NCBI GenBank assembly: GCA_002841945.1 | Contig: PHBI01000039.1 | Coordinates: 1-40,028 of the forward strand | DNA length: 40,028 nt | Origin: Deltaproteobacteria bacterium HGW-Deltaproteobacteria-14 | GTDB lineage: Bacteria; Myxococcota_A; UBA9042; PHBI01 | Reading direction: 5' to 3' | Shown: in pieces, positions 13,726-23,333 of the stretch | Numbering within the stretch: the first letter of the stretch is position 1 | Layout: each line of letters opens with the position of its first letter | Program-made: the position numbers and the translations under genes | Notes under the pieces: model-generated | The model's input: the letters and a program-made list of their open reading frames with translations, nothing else | Databases searched by the model: none | What the model was told of the DNA's origin: nothing

Positions 13726-14981
13726 CGCGGTCCTGGCTCCCAGCGCTGCTGCCCCTCTGCCTGCTCGCGACCGCGTGCTCGGGCACCGAGAGCGGCCCCC
13801 CCCACCCGGTCGACCAGCTCGACTTCCCGGTCGCGGTCACCGCCGACCCGGGCGGACGCCTGGTGTGGGTGACGAGCGGCAACTTCGACCTCGCGTGGCG
13901 CGGCGGCGCCGTGCTCGCCATCGACGTCGCCACCAACGCCTTCGTGCCCGAGGCGGCCTTCGAGGTCGGCGGCTTCCCGGGCGGGCTGACGCTCCTCGAG
14001 CGCGACGGGCGCGCGGTCGCCGGCTACATCTTGAGCCGCGACGAGGACGCCCTCTATCAGATCGGCTTCAGCGGCGCGCCCCAGGCGCCCACCGTCACCT
14101 GCGCGGGCGGCAAGCGGGGCACCAAGGCCGGCGAGACCATCCTCCACTGCGCCGCCGGCGAGGCCTTCGACAAGCAGAAGGTCAGCCGCGACGGCGAGTC
14201 CGCCGAGCTGGTGGTCGGCGGCGACCCCTTCGGCGCGTTGGTCCGGCTGGCGCGCGCCCCGAGCGAGCCCGATCTGCTGCTCACCGGCGCGATGATCGAC
14301 GGCAACGTGGCGACCTGGACCCTCGACGACGCCGGGGCGCCCAGCCTGGTCGGCAACCTCGACCTGCTCAACGGCCTCTACGCCATGGCCGAGAACCCGA
14401 GCGACGGGCGCATCTACACCACCACGAAGAGCGCGAACGCGTTCCAGATCCTGCAGCTCGTCCACCCCGACCCCGACGTCGACCAGGACCTCACCAACCC
14501 GTGGCTCGCGGTCATCGGCCAGATCGTGGTCCCCGAGGCCATCGCCGTCGACCGCGCCCGCGACATCGCCGTGTCGAGCGACGGGACGCGGCTCTACGCC
14601 AGCTACCGCGCGCCCTCGAGCCTGGTCGTCGTCGACATCTCGGAGGACGCGTCAGGGGCGGCCTCCAACCGCGTCGTCGCGAAGATCCCGCTGTCCTCGG
14701 GCCCCGGCGACCTCACCGTGATCCCCGGCGACGACGGGCGCGATCGGGTCTACGTCAGCTGCTACAACGCCGATCGCGTCGAGGTCGTGGACCCCCAGCG
14801 CGGCCAGGTCATCGACAGCATCCCGACCGGTGACGGCCCCTACGGAATGGCGTGGGTCAACAACCCCGACTTCGGCATCAACCGCCTCTACGTGGCCCAC
14901 TTCAACGCGGACTCGGTCGGCGTCATCGAGCTCGACCCCGCCTCGCCGTACTACCACACCGAGGTCGCCGAGATCCGATGA
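13722..14981 (+). CDS. YVTN-type beta-propeller lipoprotein
   Basis: A 419-residue lipoprotein starting at GTG 13722, which overlaps the ppdK stop as GTGA. The signal ends at LLATAC (Cys19). The rest has the blade rhythm of a 7-bladed propeller: PVAVTADPGGRLVWVTSG, GGAVLAIDVATN, DLTVIPGDDGRDRVYVSC, DRVEVVDPQRGQVIDSIPTG and INRLYVAHFNADSVGVIEL. Such proteins are secreted surface or periplasmic scaffolds; no enzymatic residues are apparent. It pairs with the following propeller-like lipoprotein and probably with the OB-domain lipoprotein as one surface assembly; that is inference from gene coupling. Confidence 0.85.
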
Positions 14982-15022
14982 CGAGCCTGACGCTACCGCA
15001 ACGCACAACGAGCGAACCCGTA

Positions 15023-17953
15023 ATGGTTTCAAGCCGTCTCTGCCGACTGACCTTGCAGTGCACAGGTGCCGCGCTCGCGGCCCTGGTCGCGCTCGCGGGG
15101 TGCAGCAGCACCCCCTCGACGGCGAGCTCGGCCTTCTCCCTGCCCATCGACTTCGCCTGGGCCTGCGAGGGTGCGGGGCAGACGGTGGCGCCGGAGAACG
15201 ACGAGACGGCGTCGTCCATCAACGACACGCGCATGTGCCCCGACGTCGGCCAGACCGAGGTCGGCGGCGCTACGACGACGGCGCAGGGGGAGCTCTACGG
15301 GGTCGTCCTGAACCGGCAGCCGCCCGGGCTGGTCGTGGTCCAGATGAACCCGGCCGCGGGTAAGCGCGACGTGCTCGACACGGACGCGTTCGTCCCGGGC
15401 CACACCCCCATCCCGGTGGGCCGCGATCCGATCCGCGTGCTCACCGCCACGGACTACAGCGCGTTCTACGTCGTCAGCGCCGGCGACCGCGAGGTCGACC
15501 GGGTCGTCATCACCGGCCGGCTGGTCGACCTGACCTACACGGTAGACAGCTTCGCGCTCCCGGGGGAGCCGGCGGACGCGGTGATGTCGGGCGACACCCT
15601 GGTGGTGGCCGCCGCCGACGCGTCGGAGCTGTGGCTCTACGACCTCGGCGCCGACCCGGTCGCGCCGCCCATGGCGATCGTCGCGCTGCCCGGACGCGTG
15701 CAGGATCTGGTCGCCTGGGGGGACGAGCTGGTGGTGACCTGGATCGACCGCCCGGTCGTGACCCGCCTCGGCCTCGACGGGGTGGTGCTCGGCGAGGGCG
15801 GGCTCGCCCCCGAGTGTCGCGACGGCCTCGACAACGACGGCGACGGCGCGGTGGACGCGGCGGACGCCGACTGCGGCGACGCCGATGACGACGACGAGAG
15901 CGACGCCACCGGGGCGCCGCGCGACGACACCGTGCCCGACGCGGCGCCCGGGTTCGCCGGGGCCGCGCTCTGCGACAACGGTGTCGACGACGACGGCGAC
16001 GGCTTCACGGACTTCCCCGACGCCCCCGGCTGCGCGTCCGCCGACGATGACGCCGAGGGGCTGCCCGCCTGCTCCAACGGCGTCGACGACGACGGCGACG
16101 GGCTCACCGACTTCGACGGGGCCGGGGACCCGGCGCTGGCGGATCCGTCGTGCTACGGGCCCTACGTGAAGGTGGAGCGCCGGCTGCCGGTCGACGGGCC
16201 GTTTCACCCGGTCGTCATCGACGGCGGGGACGCTGGCGCCTTCGTGTACGTGCTCGACGAGCGCAAGAACGAGGTCGTGGTCTACAGCCCGCGGGCCGAC
16301 GGCGGGCTCGATCGGGTGGACGTCAACGGGGCGACGCCGGTGATCCCGGATCTGGTCGCGGTGCCCTACGCCAGCCCGAGCGACGAGGCGACCGCCACGG
16401 CCGCGCTGCCGGCGACGCGCCCCCCGGCCTACGCGCGGCAGCGGCGCCGGAACATCGTCCTCGAGAGCTCGCCGGCGACGGCGATCACGGCGAGCCGGCT
16501 CCGGGGCGAGCTGTGGGAGCGCATCATCGCGCCGGAGACGACCGGCGCCGCGCCGAGCGTCCCGTTCGGCCTCTCGAGCGTGCGCTGGACCCCGGCGTGG
16601 TGCGCCGAAGGCGGCACGGACGCATGCGCGCAGCCAGACAACGACGACGCGACCTGGTACGCGTTCGCGCCGCGGCTCGACGGGCGCATCGCCCAGATCG
16701 AGGTGATCCGACGTGGGGTCCCGGTGCACCGGGTGGCCGAGCGCAAGTCAAACCCCGCTGACCGCGGGCTGACCGTGACCGGGCCACGGCTGACCCTGCG
16801 CGGGACCTTCGTCGCCGCGCGCGGCGAGCCGCAGGCGGGCTACGCCTTCATCGGCGCGGGGATCGAGGAGCAGCTCGCGGAGGCGGTCGACGACGAGTCC
16901 TCGGCGCGGATCCGGCGCTACGGCGTGTGGCCCCCGGCCGACCTCGAGGAGGCCCCGTCGGAGAGCTGGACGCTGACCTACGAGGGGCGGATCCCCGGGA
17001 CCTACGGGGCGCTCGGCCGGATGACCTCGGACACGACGCTGGTGGACTCGGCGGCGGCGTTCTGCGAGGCGGGGGTGGCGGTCGGCGACTGGGCGGCGTT
17101 CATCCTCCCGGTGGCCAGCGCCGACCCGGCGCTGCACGCGACGGTCGACATCGTCACCGAGCTCGGCGAGACCTGCCCGGTGCTGCCGCTCGACCAGCTC
17201 ATCGTCGAGGCGCGGGTGACGCGGGTCGGCATGACGGAGCTCGAGGTCGACCCGGCGACCGCGCGCCTGCGACCGCGCCTCGCGACCCTCGACGAGGACG
17301 CGATCTCGGCGCAGAAGCTGTCGCTGCGGGCCTGCAAGGCGGCGCGAGAGCTGCTCGACGAGCGCATCGGCCTGCCCGATCACCTGGTCGCGACGGACGC
17401 GTTCGCGGCGGCGGCGTTGCCCCCCCGCTTCAGCTATTCCGTGCGCGTCGGCGACGCTTGGGCGATGGTCGGGACCGTGAGCGGATTCCTCCATCGCCAG
17501 CGCTGGGACCGCGCGGCCGGCGAGTGCGTCGTGGACGAGACCCTCGATCCGCGGCTCACCGGGCGCCACGCCGAGGCGGCGGTGTCGGTCGACCGCTACC
17601 AGAGCTGCCCGCCCCCCGCCGATCAGCTGCGCTTCGACACGATCGAGCAGCTGACGCCGGCGGACGCGCGCTTCGAGAACCCGAGCTTCGCGGTCGACAT
17701 CCTGCCCGGCTGCGAGCGCCTCGAGGACGGCTCCATCGCCCTGGTCCCGAGTCAACAGGACACGACCTGGTCATTCACCTTGACCGGCCCACACGAGGCG
17801 TCGACGCTGGCGGTGTCGAACAGCGACCTCGGAGTGCGGGCCGGGGTCTTCGACCTGCGCCGTCAGGTCATGCAGCTCGACGCCGCCGCCCGTCGGGCGA
17901 GCCTGCTTCAGGTTCGACCCGACAATCCGACCATCATCGACATCTTCGAGTGA
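15023..17953 (+). CDS. Large lipoprotein with propeller-like region and DxDxDG calcium motifs
   Basis: About 976 residues. The start ATG 15023 places the lipobox LAGC at Cys27. ATG 14978 overlaps the upstream stop but would make a 42-residue signal, so I prefer 15023; the ribosome site is weak for both. Residues about 60-260 read like propeller strands (GRDPIRVLTATDYSAFYVVS, DTLVVAAADASELWLYDLG). Residues about 264-380 hold three Cys-flanked loops of the form CxNGVDDDGDGxxD, the Asp ladder of thrombospondin-3/EF-hand-like calcium loops. More propeller-like sequence follows (GAFVYVLDERKNEVVVYSP). The C-terminal 550 residues are not recognised. Probably a calcium-stabilised surface protein. Its stop lies 4 bases before the next ATG. 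Confidence 0.82.
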   Translation: MVSSRLCRLTLQCTGAALAALVALAGCSSTPSTASSAFSLPIDFAWACEGAGQTVAPENDETASSINDTRMCPDVGQTEVGGATTTAQGELYGVVLNRQPPGLVVVQMNPAAGKRDVLDTDAFVPGHTPIPVGRDPIRVLTATDYSAFYVVSAGDREVDRVVITGRLVDLTYTVDSFALPGEPADAVMSGDTLVVAAADASELWLYDLGADPVAPPMAIVALPGRVQDLVAWGDELVVTWIDRPVVTRLGLDGVVLGEGGLAPECRDGLDNDGDGAVDAADADCGDADDDDESDATGAPRDDTVPDAAPGFAGAALCDNGVDDDGDGFTDFPDAPGCASADDDAEGLPACSNGVDDDGDGLTDFDGAGDPALADPSCYGPYVKVERRLPVDGPFHPVVIDGGDAGAFVYVLDERKNEVVVYSPRADGGLDRVDVNGATPVIPDLVAVPYASPSDEATATAALPATRPPAYARQRRRNIVLESSPATAITASRLRGELWERIIAPETTGAAPSVPFGLSSVRWTPAWCAEGGTDACAQPDNDDATWYAFAPRLDGRIAQIEVIRRGVPVHRVAERKSNPADRGLTVTGPRLTLRGTFVAARGEPQAGYAFIGAGIEEQLAEAVDDESSARIRRYGVWPPADLEEAPSESWTLTYEGRIPGTYGALGRMTSDTTLVDSAAAFCEAGVAVGDWAAFILPVASADPALHATVDIVTELGETCPVLPLDQLIVEARVTRVGMTELEVDPATARLRPRLATLDEDAISAQKLSLRACKAARELLDERIGLPDHLVATDAFAAAALPPRFSYSVRVGDAWAMVGTVSGFLHRQRWDRAAGECVVDETLDPRLTGRHAEAAVSVDRYQSCPPPADQLRFDTIEQLTPADARFENPSFAVDILPGCERLEDGSIALVPSQQDTTWSFTLTGPHEASTLAVSNSDLGVRAGVFDLRRQVMQLDAAARRASLLQVRPDNPTIIDIFE

Positions 17954-17957
17954 CACC

Positions 17958-19370
17958 ATGAGACGCATCACTACGTTCTCCGCTCTCATCCTCGTCGGCG
18001 CGTTCGGAGCTTGCTCCAGCGACACCGACAACACGACCGATACGTCGACGCCGACCGACACCTCGGTGGTCGGGGACACGACCGTCACCGACACCGGCGG
18101 TGACACGCTCCCCGCGGACACGACGCTGCCCGACATCCCGTCGACCCCGGGGACGGTGAAGGCCCTCCAGGGCGAGGCCGCGCAGGCCGGCTGCGACGGC
18201 GCCAAGATCCTGACCATCAACCCGACGGTGTCGCTCACGGAGGTCGTCGTCACGTCGCCGAAGTACGACGCCTTCACGCCGACGGCCCCGGCCACCGGCG
18301 GTGAGCTCGACGGCTACTACGTCGCCGATCAGGACGGCGGGGACTTCTCGGGCATCGCGCTCGTCATCGCCCGCAGCGAGGCGACCGACTTCAAGCCGGG
18401 CGACGTGCTCGACATCCAGGGGGAGCTCGTCGAGTACTACTGCTTCACGCAGATCGAGGCGACCTCGTACACCCTCAAGACGGCCGTCGCGGCGCCGGCG
18501 CCGATCGAGCTCCAGCCTGCCGACGTGGGAACCGAGGCCCACGAGGGCATGCTCGTGAAGGTCAGCGGCGTCACGGTGAGCGAGAAGGTCCCCGGCGGCT
18601 ACCTGGTCACCGGCGGCCTCAAGGTCGCGTTCGGCTTCCCGTTCTTTTTGACGATGGACGTCGGCGCGACCTACGACGTGACCGGCGTCGTGAACTTCGC
18701 CTTCGGTGAGTTCCGCCTGCTCCCGCGCACCCTCGCCGACCTCAAGAAGCAGGGCGGCGGCACGGCGACCGGCATCACGGCCATCCAGAGCCTCGCGGAG
18801 AGCACCGGCTGCACGGCGAGCTCGATCCAGAACTTCGCCACCGGCCTCGAGGTGACGGGGGTCGTCACGTCCAACAAGATCAGCGTCGCGGCGAACCTCG
18901 ACGGCTACTTCCTCAGCGACGGGACCCAGGACGACTACAGCGGCATCCTGGTGACCGTCGCCAAGGCCCTGGCCACGAGCTTCGTCCCGGGCGACGTCGT
19001 CAAGGTCACCGGCAAGCACGTCGAGTACTACTGCCTGACCGAGATCAGCGCGGACGCCATGGAGGCGGCGACCGACACCATCACGGCGCCCGCCGCGGTG
19101 GCCTTGGCCAACAACCTCGCCCCGGCGGACCTCGAGAAGTACGAGGGCATGCTCGTCACCTTCTCGAACGTCACCGTCGGCGACGGGGCCGTTGACCATG
19201 GCGGTTCGCCAACGGATGCGGGTGTGATGATCGACGGATACGTGATGCGGGATGCCTTCACGTCCCCGGTCGCTGGCACCGTCTACTCGAGCGTCACCGG
19301 TTTCCTGATCTACAGCTTCTCGAACTACCGGGTGTCGCCGCGGACAGCGGCGGACCTCGTCGTCCAGTAG
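17958..19370 (+). CDS. Lipoprotein with duplicated OB-like domain
   Basis: A 470-residue lipoprotein: signal to FGAC (Cys19), Asp/Thr-rich tether (about 20-55), then two homologous halves (about 60-255 and 262-470). The duplication is visible in DGYYVADQDGGDFSGIALV against DGYFLSDGTQDDYSGILVT, and in GDVLDIQGELVEYYCFTQI against GDVVKVTGKHVEYYCLTEI. Each half ends in a strand pattern with YRVSPRT or FRLLPRT followed by ADL. The strand order (DGYFLSD..., F.PGDVV.VTG...EY) resembles the OB-fold domains found beside secreted nucleases, but no nuclease residues are present. It starts 4 bases after the previous stop, so it is in the same operon. Function unknown; ligand binding at the surface is plausible. 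Confidence 0.83.
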   Translation: MRRITTFSALILVGAFGACSSDTDNTTDTSTPTDTSVVGDTTVTDTGGDTLPADTTLPDIPSTPGTVKALQGEAAQAGCDGAKILTINPTVSLTEVVVTSPKYDAFTPTAPATGGELDGYYVADQDGGDFSGIALVIARSEATDFKPGDVLDIQGELVEYYCFTQIEATSYTLKTAVAAPAPIELQPADVGTEAHEGMLVKVSGVTVSEKVPGGYLVTGGLKVAFGFPFFLTMDVGATYDVTGVVNFAFGEFRLLPRTLADLKKQGGGTATGITAIQSLAESTGCTASSIQNFATGLEVTGVVTSNKISVAANLDGYFLSDGTQDDYSGILVTVAKALATSFVPGDVVKVTGKHVEYYCLTEISADAMEAATDTITAPAAVALANNLAPADLEKYEGMLVTFSNVTVGDGAVDHGGSPTDAGVMIDGYVMRDAFTSPVAGTVYSSVTGFLIYSFSNYRVSPRTAADLVVQ

Positions 19371-19379
19371 CGACGGCGG

Positions 19380-20753
19380 CTACCGACAACAGGCGGTGTG
19401 GAGTCCGCTCGTCTCCACACCGCCGCTCGGCAGCGTGACCGCCGCCGGTGCGCACACTCCCGAGCTGCCGACGGTTGGAACGCCAGGCCGAATGGCGCTA
19501 GCAACGACGCCATCTGCGACGCAGGCCGCTCCCGTAGAAGATGACACGGAGGCCGAGGGCTTGAACGAGCCCGAGCACCCCGGTCCGGCCCATCGCTCCA
19601 CTTCGACGACGCAGGCGGCACCGTCTCCTTCGCACGGACACGAACCCGGGCATTCGCGATCGTCGGTGAGATCGCTATACAGTAGCGCCTTGTTTGGATA
19701 GCCCACGGGGCACGGACGATCGCCCGGAGCCACCGCACAGACCGTCGCGTTCTCGAATGCGAGGACGAGCCGCGGAAGACACATGGCTTCGGTTCCGTCG
19801 GCGCACGTCCCACCGGCCACCGCTCCGCCGCACACGGCCAACGTCGAGGCCCAACTCGGCGCTGCGATCTCGGCGGTGACGTTTCCAGGTCCGCAGGCTA
19901 CGCTGGGGCCGGCGAGCTCTATGGACAAACTGTTCTGGTACACACCGTCTGCGGCCCAACACGCCCCGGCTGAAGCCGTCGGATCGCCCGAGTAAGTGCC
20001 CGTGCACCCGTAGTCGCCGAAGGCGCGAACCGCTACCGTGGCTGGGCATTGGACGACAGGGTTTCCGCAGCTGCATGAGCAGGTCACTGCTCCAACGCTC
20101 AAACCTCCGTACAACGAGCCTAGCGCTGCCGGCCAGGGTGCGCCGCACCCCCCCGCATCGGGAACCAAGGCAACAGGCCCGACCCATGGGTCGGGCACGA
20201 CCGGAACGCAACTGTGAGTGGACGTAGGGCACGTGCTCTCGAGGGCCTCGCAGGTCGGGCCCGAGTAGCCGGTGCCCGCGCAGTCGCACACGTCGGGCTC
20301 GACGCAGCTCCCGCCGTGCTGGCACGCGCTCGTGCAGACGGGCGCGCCGCATGTCGCTCCAGAGTAGCCGGTGCCGCTGCAGTCGCACGTGCCGGAGACG
20401 CATCTCCCGCCGTGCTCACAGCCGGGGTCGCAGGCCTGGAGATTGTCCGCGACCTGGGTGTCGACCTCGCTCGTGTCGGAAGCGATGTCGGGTGCCACAG
20501 TCGTGTCGAGTGTGCTGGTGTCGGCCACGGTGTCCGCGTTCGCCGCGTCCACCATAGCCGAGTCGACGACACTGGTGTCGCGCGGCGCGGCCGTGTCACG
20601 GGTCTCATCGGTGTCACCGAGGGCTGCGTCCGACGACGCGGTCTCCTCGATTGCCGTGTCCGATGAACCAGTGGCATCTACCGGTGGAAAGCAACCGGTG
20701 AACCATGCGCTCAACGCGAACGCCGCGCCGACCGCACTAGCTGACTTTCCCAT
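19380..20753 (-). CDS. EGF-like lipoprotein with long Asp/Thr-rich tether
   Basis: A 457-residue lipoprotein. ATG 20753 follows a GGGGGAG site; the lipobox is WFTGC (Cys21). A tether of about 80 residues rich in DT, SD and AD pairs follows. Then come two EGF-like modules (CEHGGRCVSGTCDCSGTGY and CQHGGSCVEPDVCDCAGTGY, each closed by SGxTC). The remaining 280 residues are Cys-rich and unrecognised, with about ten pairs of Cys and a CSCSCG cluster, ending in HTACCR. Third-position GC looks lower here than in the neighbours, which may reflect later acquisition. The gene is convergent with the OB-domain lipoprotein, with only 9 bases between the stops. Confidence 0.85.
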   Translation of the reverse strand: MGKSASAVGAAFALSAWFTGCFPPVDATGSSDTAIEETASSDAALGDTDETRDTAAPRDTSVVDSAMVDAANADTVADTSTLDTTVAPDIASDTSEVDTQVADNLQACDPGCEHGGRCVSGTCDCSGTGYSGATCGAPVCTSACQHGGSCVEPDVCDCAGTGYSGPTCEALESTCPTSTHSCVPVVPDPWVGPVALVPDAGGCGAPWPAALGSLYGGLSVGAVTCSCSCGNPVVQCPATVAVRAFGDYGCTGTYSGDPTASAGACWAADGVYQNSLSIELAGPSVACGPGNVTAEIAAPSWASTLAVCGGAVAGGTCADGTEAMCLPRLVLAFENATVCAVAPGDRPCPVGYPNKALLYSDLTDDRECPGSCPCEGDGAACVVEVERWAGPGCSGSFKPSASVSSSTGAACVADGVVASAIRPGVPTVGSSGVCAPAAVTLPSGGVETSGLHTACCR

Positions 20754-20994
20754 TACTCCCCCTCGCTCCGTCCGGCGTGCGACGCCACTCGCCCTCACTA
20801 TCGCAGCATCTCGCCCTGGGCTGCAACGCGAGGCACGCCAGGCACTAGCAAGCAGCGGGCCAGTCGCCGATCACCCGAACCCGAGCGCCGTCCAGCGGAC
20901 CCCAGCAGATCGGGGTGTCCTACGAACACACCAGCCTGAGGCCGGTGGTCACCAGCGCCGGGGTCATCCAACCCGCCTGCTGCGAGACCTCGCC

Positions 20995-23196
20995 TCAGTC
21001 CCGCATGCGGTTGACGGCGAAGACGCCCTTGAGGCCCTCGAGCTTGCGGACGACGACGTTGAGCTCGTCGAGGTCCTTGGCGTGGAAGCGGAAGATGTTC
21101 TCGGCCTTGCCCTCGGGCGCCTCCGAGCACATCGCGGCGTCGATGTTCAGCTTCATGTCGCTGAACACCTTGGTCAGCTTGTTCAGGAGCCCCGGCACGC
21201 CGGTCTCGGTGATCACCCGCAGGCTCACCGGGTAGCCGTTGCCGCCGTCGCCCCAGCGCACGTTCACCTCGCGCTGGCTCTCCATGTCAACCGTGTTGAC
21301 GCAGCCCCGCCGGTGGACGCTGATGGCGTGCCCGGTGGTGATGAAGCCGACGATGGGCTCGCCGGGCAGCGGCGAGCAGCACTTGGCGATCGAGTGCTTG
21401 ACCCCCTCGAGGCCGTCGACCACCACCCCGTCCGGGCGGCGCCGCACGCGGTCGATGAAGCGCGAGAGCACCGAGTCCCTGGGCTTCGCGGGCTCCTTCT
21501 GCTTGTCCTTGAGCTTGTCCGGCAGGACCGCATGGACGACCGTCTCGGCGTTCAGGTTGCCCATCCCGACCTGGACGATGAGCTCCTCGACGCCGTCGAA
21601 GTTCCACTGCTTGGCGACGGCCTTCATCTCCTCGGTCTTGCGCATGCGCGCGAGCGACCGGGAGTAGCGCCGGAACTCCTTGTCGAGCAGCTGGTCACCG
21701 AGCTCGAGCGAGCGCGCCCGCTGCTCCTTCTTGATGAAGGCCTTGATCCGGTTCTTCGCCCGGCTCGTCGCCACGAAGCGCAGCCAGTCCTTGTTCGGCT
21801 TCTGGTTGCGGTTGGTCAGGATCTCGACCGTGTCACCGTTCTTGAGCTCGGTGCTCAGCGGCACCATGATGCCGTTCACGATGGCGCCGCTGCAGGTCCC
21901 GCCGACCTCGGAGTGGATGTTGTAGGCGAAGTCGACCGGGGTCGCCCCGCGCGGCATCACCTTCAGCTCGCCCTTGGGCGTGAACGTGTAGACCTCGTCG
22001 GCGAACAGGTCGACCTTGACCGACTCGAGGAACTCGCTCGGGTCATCGAACTCGCGGTGCCACTCCATGAGCCGCTTGAGCCAGTCGAAGCGCTCCTCGT
22101 CGCGCACCGCCAGCGACCCCGACTCCTTGTACTTCCAGTGCGCGGCGATCCCGCCCTCGGCCACCCGGTGCATCCCGTGGGTGCGGATCTGCACCTCGAT
22201 GCGGTGGCCGTCCGGCCCGATGACGGCCGTGTGCAAGCTCTGGTATTTATTTGGTTTCGGGAGCGCGATATAGTCCTTGAAGCGCCCCGGGATCGGCCGC
22301 CACTTGTCGTGGATCAGCCCGAGCACCTGGTAGCAGTCGCTCTGCTTGTCCACGAGCACACGGAAGGCCATGTGATCGTAGACCTTCTCGAACGGGATCT
22401 GCTGGCGCAGCATCTTCTTGTAGATGGACCAGAAGTGCTTCGGCCGCCCCGACACGTCCGGCTTGATGCCCGCCTCGCTGACGATCCCCTCGATGTCCTC
22501 GATGACCCGCGCGATGTAGTCCTTGCGCTCGGCGAGGCGCAGGTCCACGTCGCGGCGCAGCTGCTGGAACTCGTCGGGGTGGAGGTAGCGAAACGACTGG
22601 TCCTCGAGCTCGACCTTGAACGCGCCGAGGCCGAGGCGGTTGGCGAGCGGCGCGAAGATGTCCATCGTCTCCTGGGCGATGATCTTCTGCTTCTCCGGCG
22701 GCATGTGCTTGAGGGTCCGCATGTTGTGCGTGCGGTCGGCCACCTTGACCAGGATCACCCGGATGTCCTGGCTCATGGCGACGAGCATCTTGCGGAAGTT
22801 CTCGGCCTGCTTCTCCTCCTTCGAGCGGAAGCGGATCTGGTTGAGCTTGGTGACCCCGTCGACCAGCCGCCCGATCTCCTCGCCGAAGAGGAGGTTCAGA
22901 TCGTCGAGGGTGGCGGCGGTGTCCTCGACCGTATCGTGCAGCAGCGCCGCGCAGATGGTCGCCTCGTCGAGCTTCATGTCGGCCACGATGTGGGCGACCG
23001 AGACCGGGTGACCGATGTAGGGCTTGCCGTCCTTGCGCCGCTGGGGCCGGTGGTGCTGCTCGGCGAAGACGAAGGCGCGCTGGATCAGGTTCAGATCGGC
23101 GCTCGGGTGGTAGTCCCGCACGCGCTCGAGCAGCTCGAGGACCGTGGGCTCGTCGTCCGAGGTCGCAGAAACGCTGGTGAGGGGCTGAACGGCCAT
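20995..23196 (-). CDS. rel: Bifunctional (p)ppGpp synthetase/hydrolase
   Basis: A 733-residue stringent-response enzyme. The HD hydrolase domain (about 35-190) keeps the active HDTVED motif and upstream HPVSVAHI. The synthetase domain (about 235-350) has PGRFKDYIALPKPNKYQSLH; the RFKD form is that of bifunctional Rel/SpoT enzymes. TGS (about 395-455, VYTFTPKGELKVMPRGATPV), a helical region, the Cys/His module (SIAKCCSPLPGEPIVGF) and a C-terminal ACT domain (about 655-733) follow. Both activities should be present. ATG 23196 lacks a ribosome site, but a promoter-like -10 lies 7 bases before it, suggesting a leaderless message. A longer frame to 23298 is open but adds low-complexity basic sequence. 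Confidence 0.95.
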   Translation of the reverse strand: MAVQPLTSVSATSDDEPTVLELLERVRDYHPSADLNLIQRAFVFAEQHHRPQRRKDGKPYIGHPVSVAHIVADMKLDEATICAALLHDTVEDTAATLDDLNLLFGEEIGRLVDGVTKLNQIRFRSKEEKQAENFRKMLVAMSQDIRVILVKVADRTHNMRTLKHMPPEKQKIIAQETMDIFAPLANRLGLGAFKVELEDQSFRYLHPDEFQQLRRDVDLRLAERKDYIARVIEDIEGIVSEAGIKPDVSGRPKHFWSIYKKMLRQQIPFEKVYDHMAFRVLVDKQSDCYQVLGLIHDKWRPIPGRFKDYIALPKPNKYQSLHTAVIGPDGHRIEVQIRTHGMHRVAEGGIAAHWKYKESGSLAVRDEERFDWLKRLMEWHREFDDPSEFLESVKVDLFADEVYTFTPKGELKVMPRGATPVDFAYNIHSEVGGTCSGAIVNGIMVPLSTELKNGDTVEILTNRNQKPNKDWLRFVATSRAKNRIKAFIKKEQRARSLELGDQLLDKEFRRYSRSLARMRKTEEMKAVAKQWNFDGVEELIVQVGMGNLNAETVVHAVLPDKLKDKQKEPAKPRDSVLSRFIDRVRRRPDGVVVDGLEGVKHSIAKCCSPLPGEPIVGFITTGHAISVHRRGCVNTVDMESQREVNVRWGDGGNGYPVSLRVITETGVPGLLNKLTKVFSDMKLNIDAAMCSEAPEGKAENIFRFHAKDLDELNVVVRKLEGLKGVFAVNRMRD

Positions 23197-23203
23197 AAGG
23201 GAC

Positions 23204-23232
23204 AATCTAAGCGCCCGCGCCCCGGGGAGCAA
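23204..23232 (-). promoter_or_regulatory. Candidate rel promoter giving a leaderless mRNA
   Basis: Reading the minus strand: TTGCTC, a 17-base spacer, TAGATT, then 7 bases to the rel ATG. Transcription should start at or next to the A of ATG. Confidence 0.4.
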
Positions 23233-23333
23233 CGACGACGAACGCCCTCCCCTGCAATGCGGCGCCGCGCCTCGACGCCGGGGGGCGTCTTCCGTCATGG
23301 ACGGCGTGAGCGCGAGTGGCTATCGTCCGCGCC

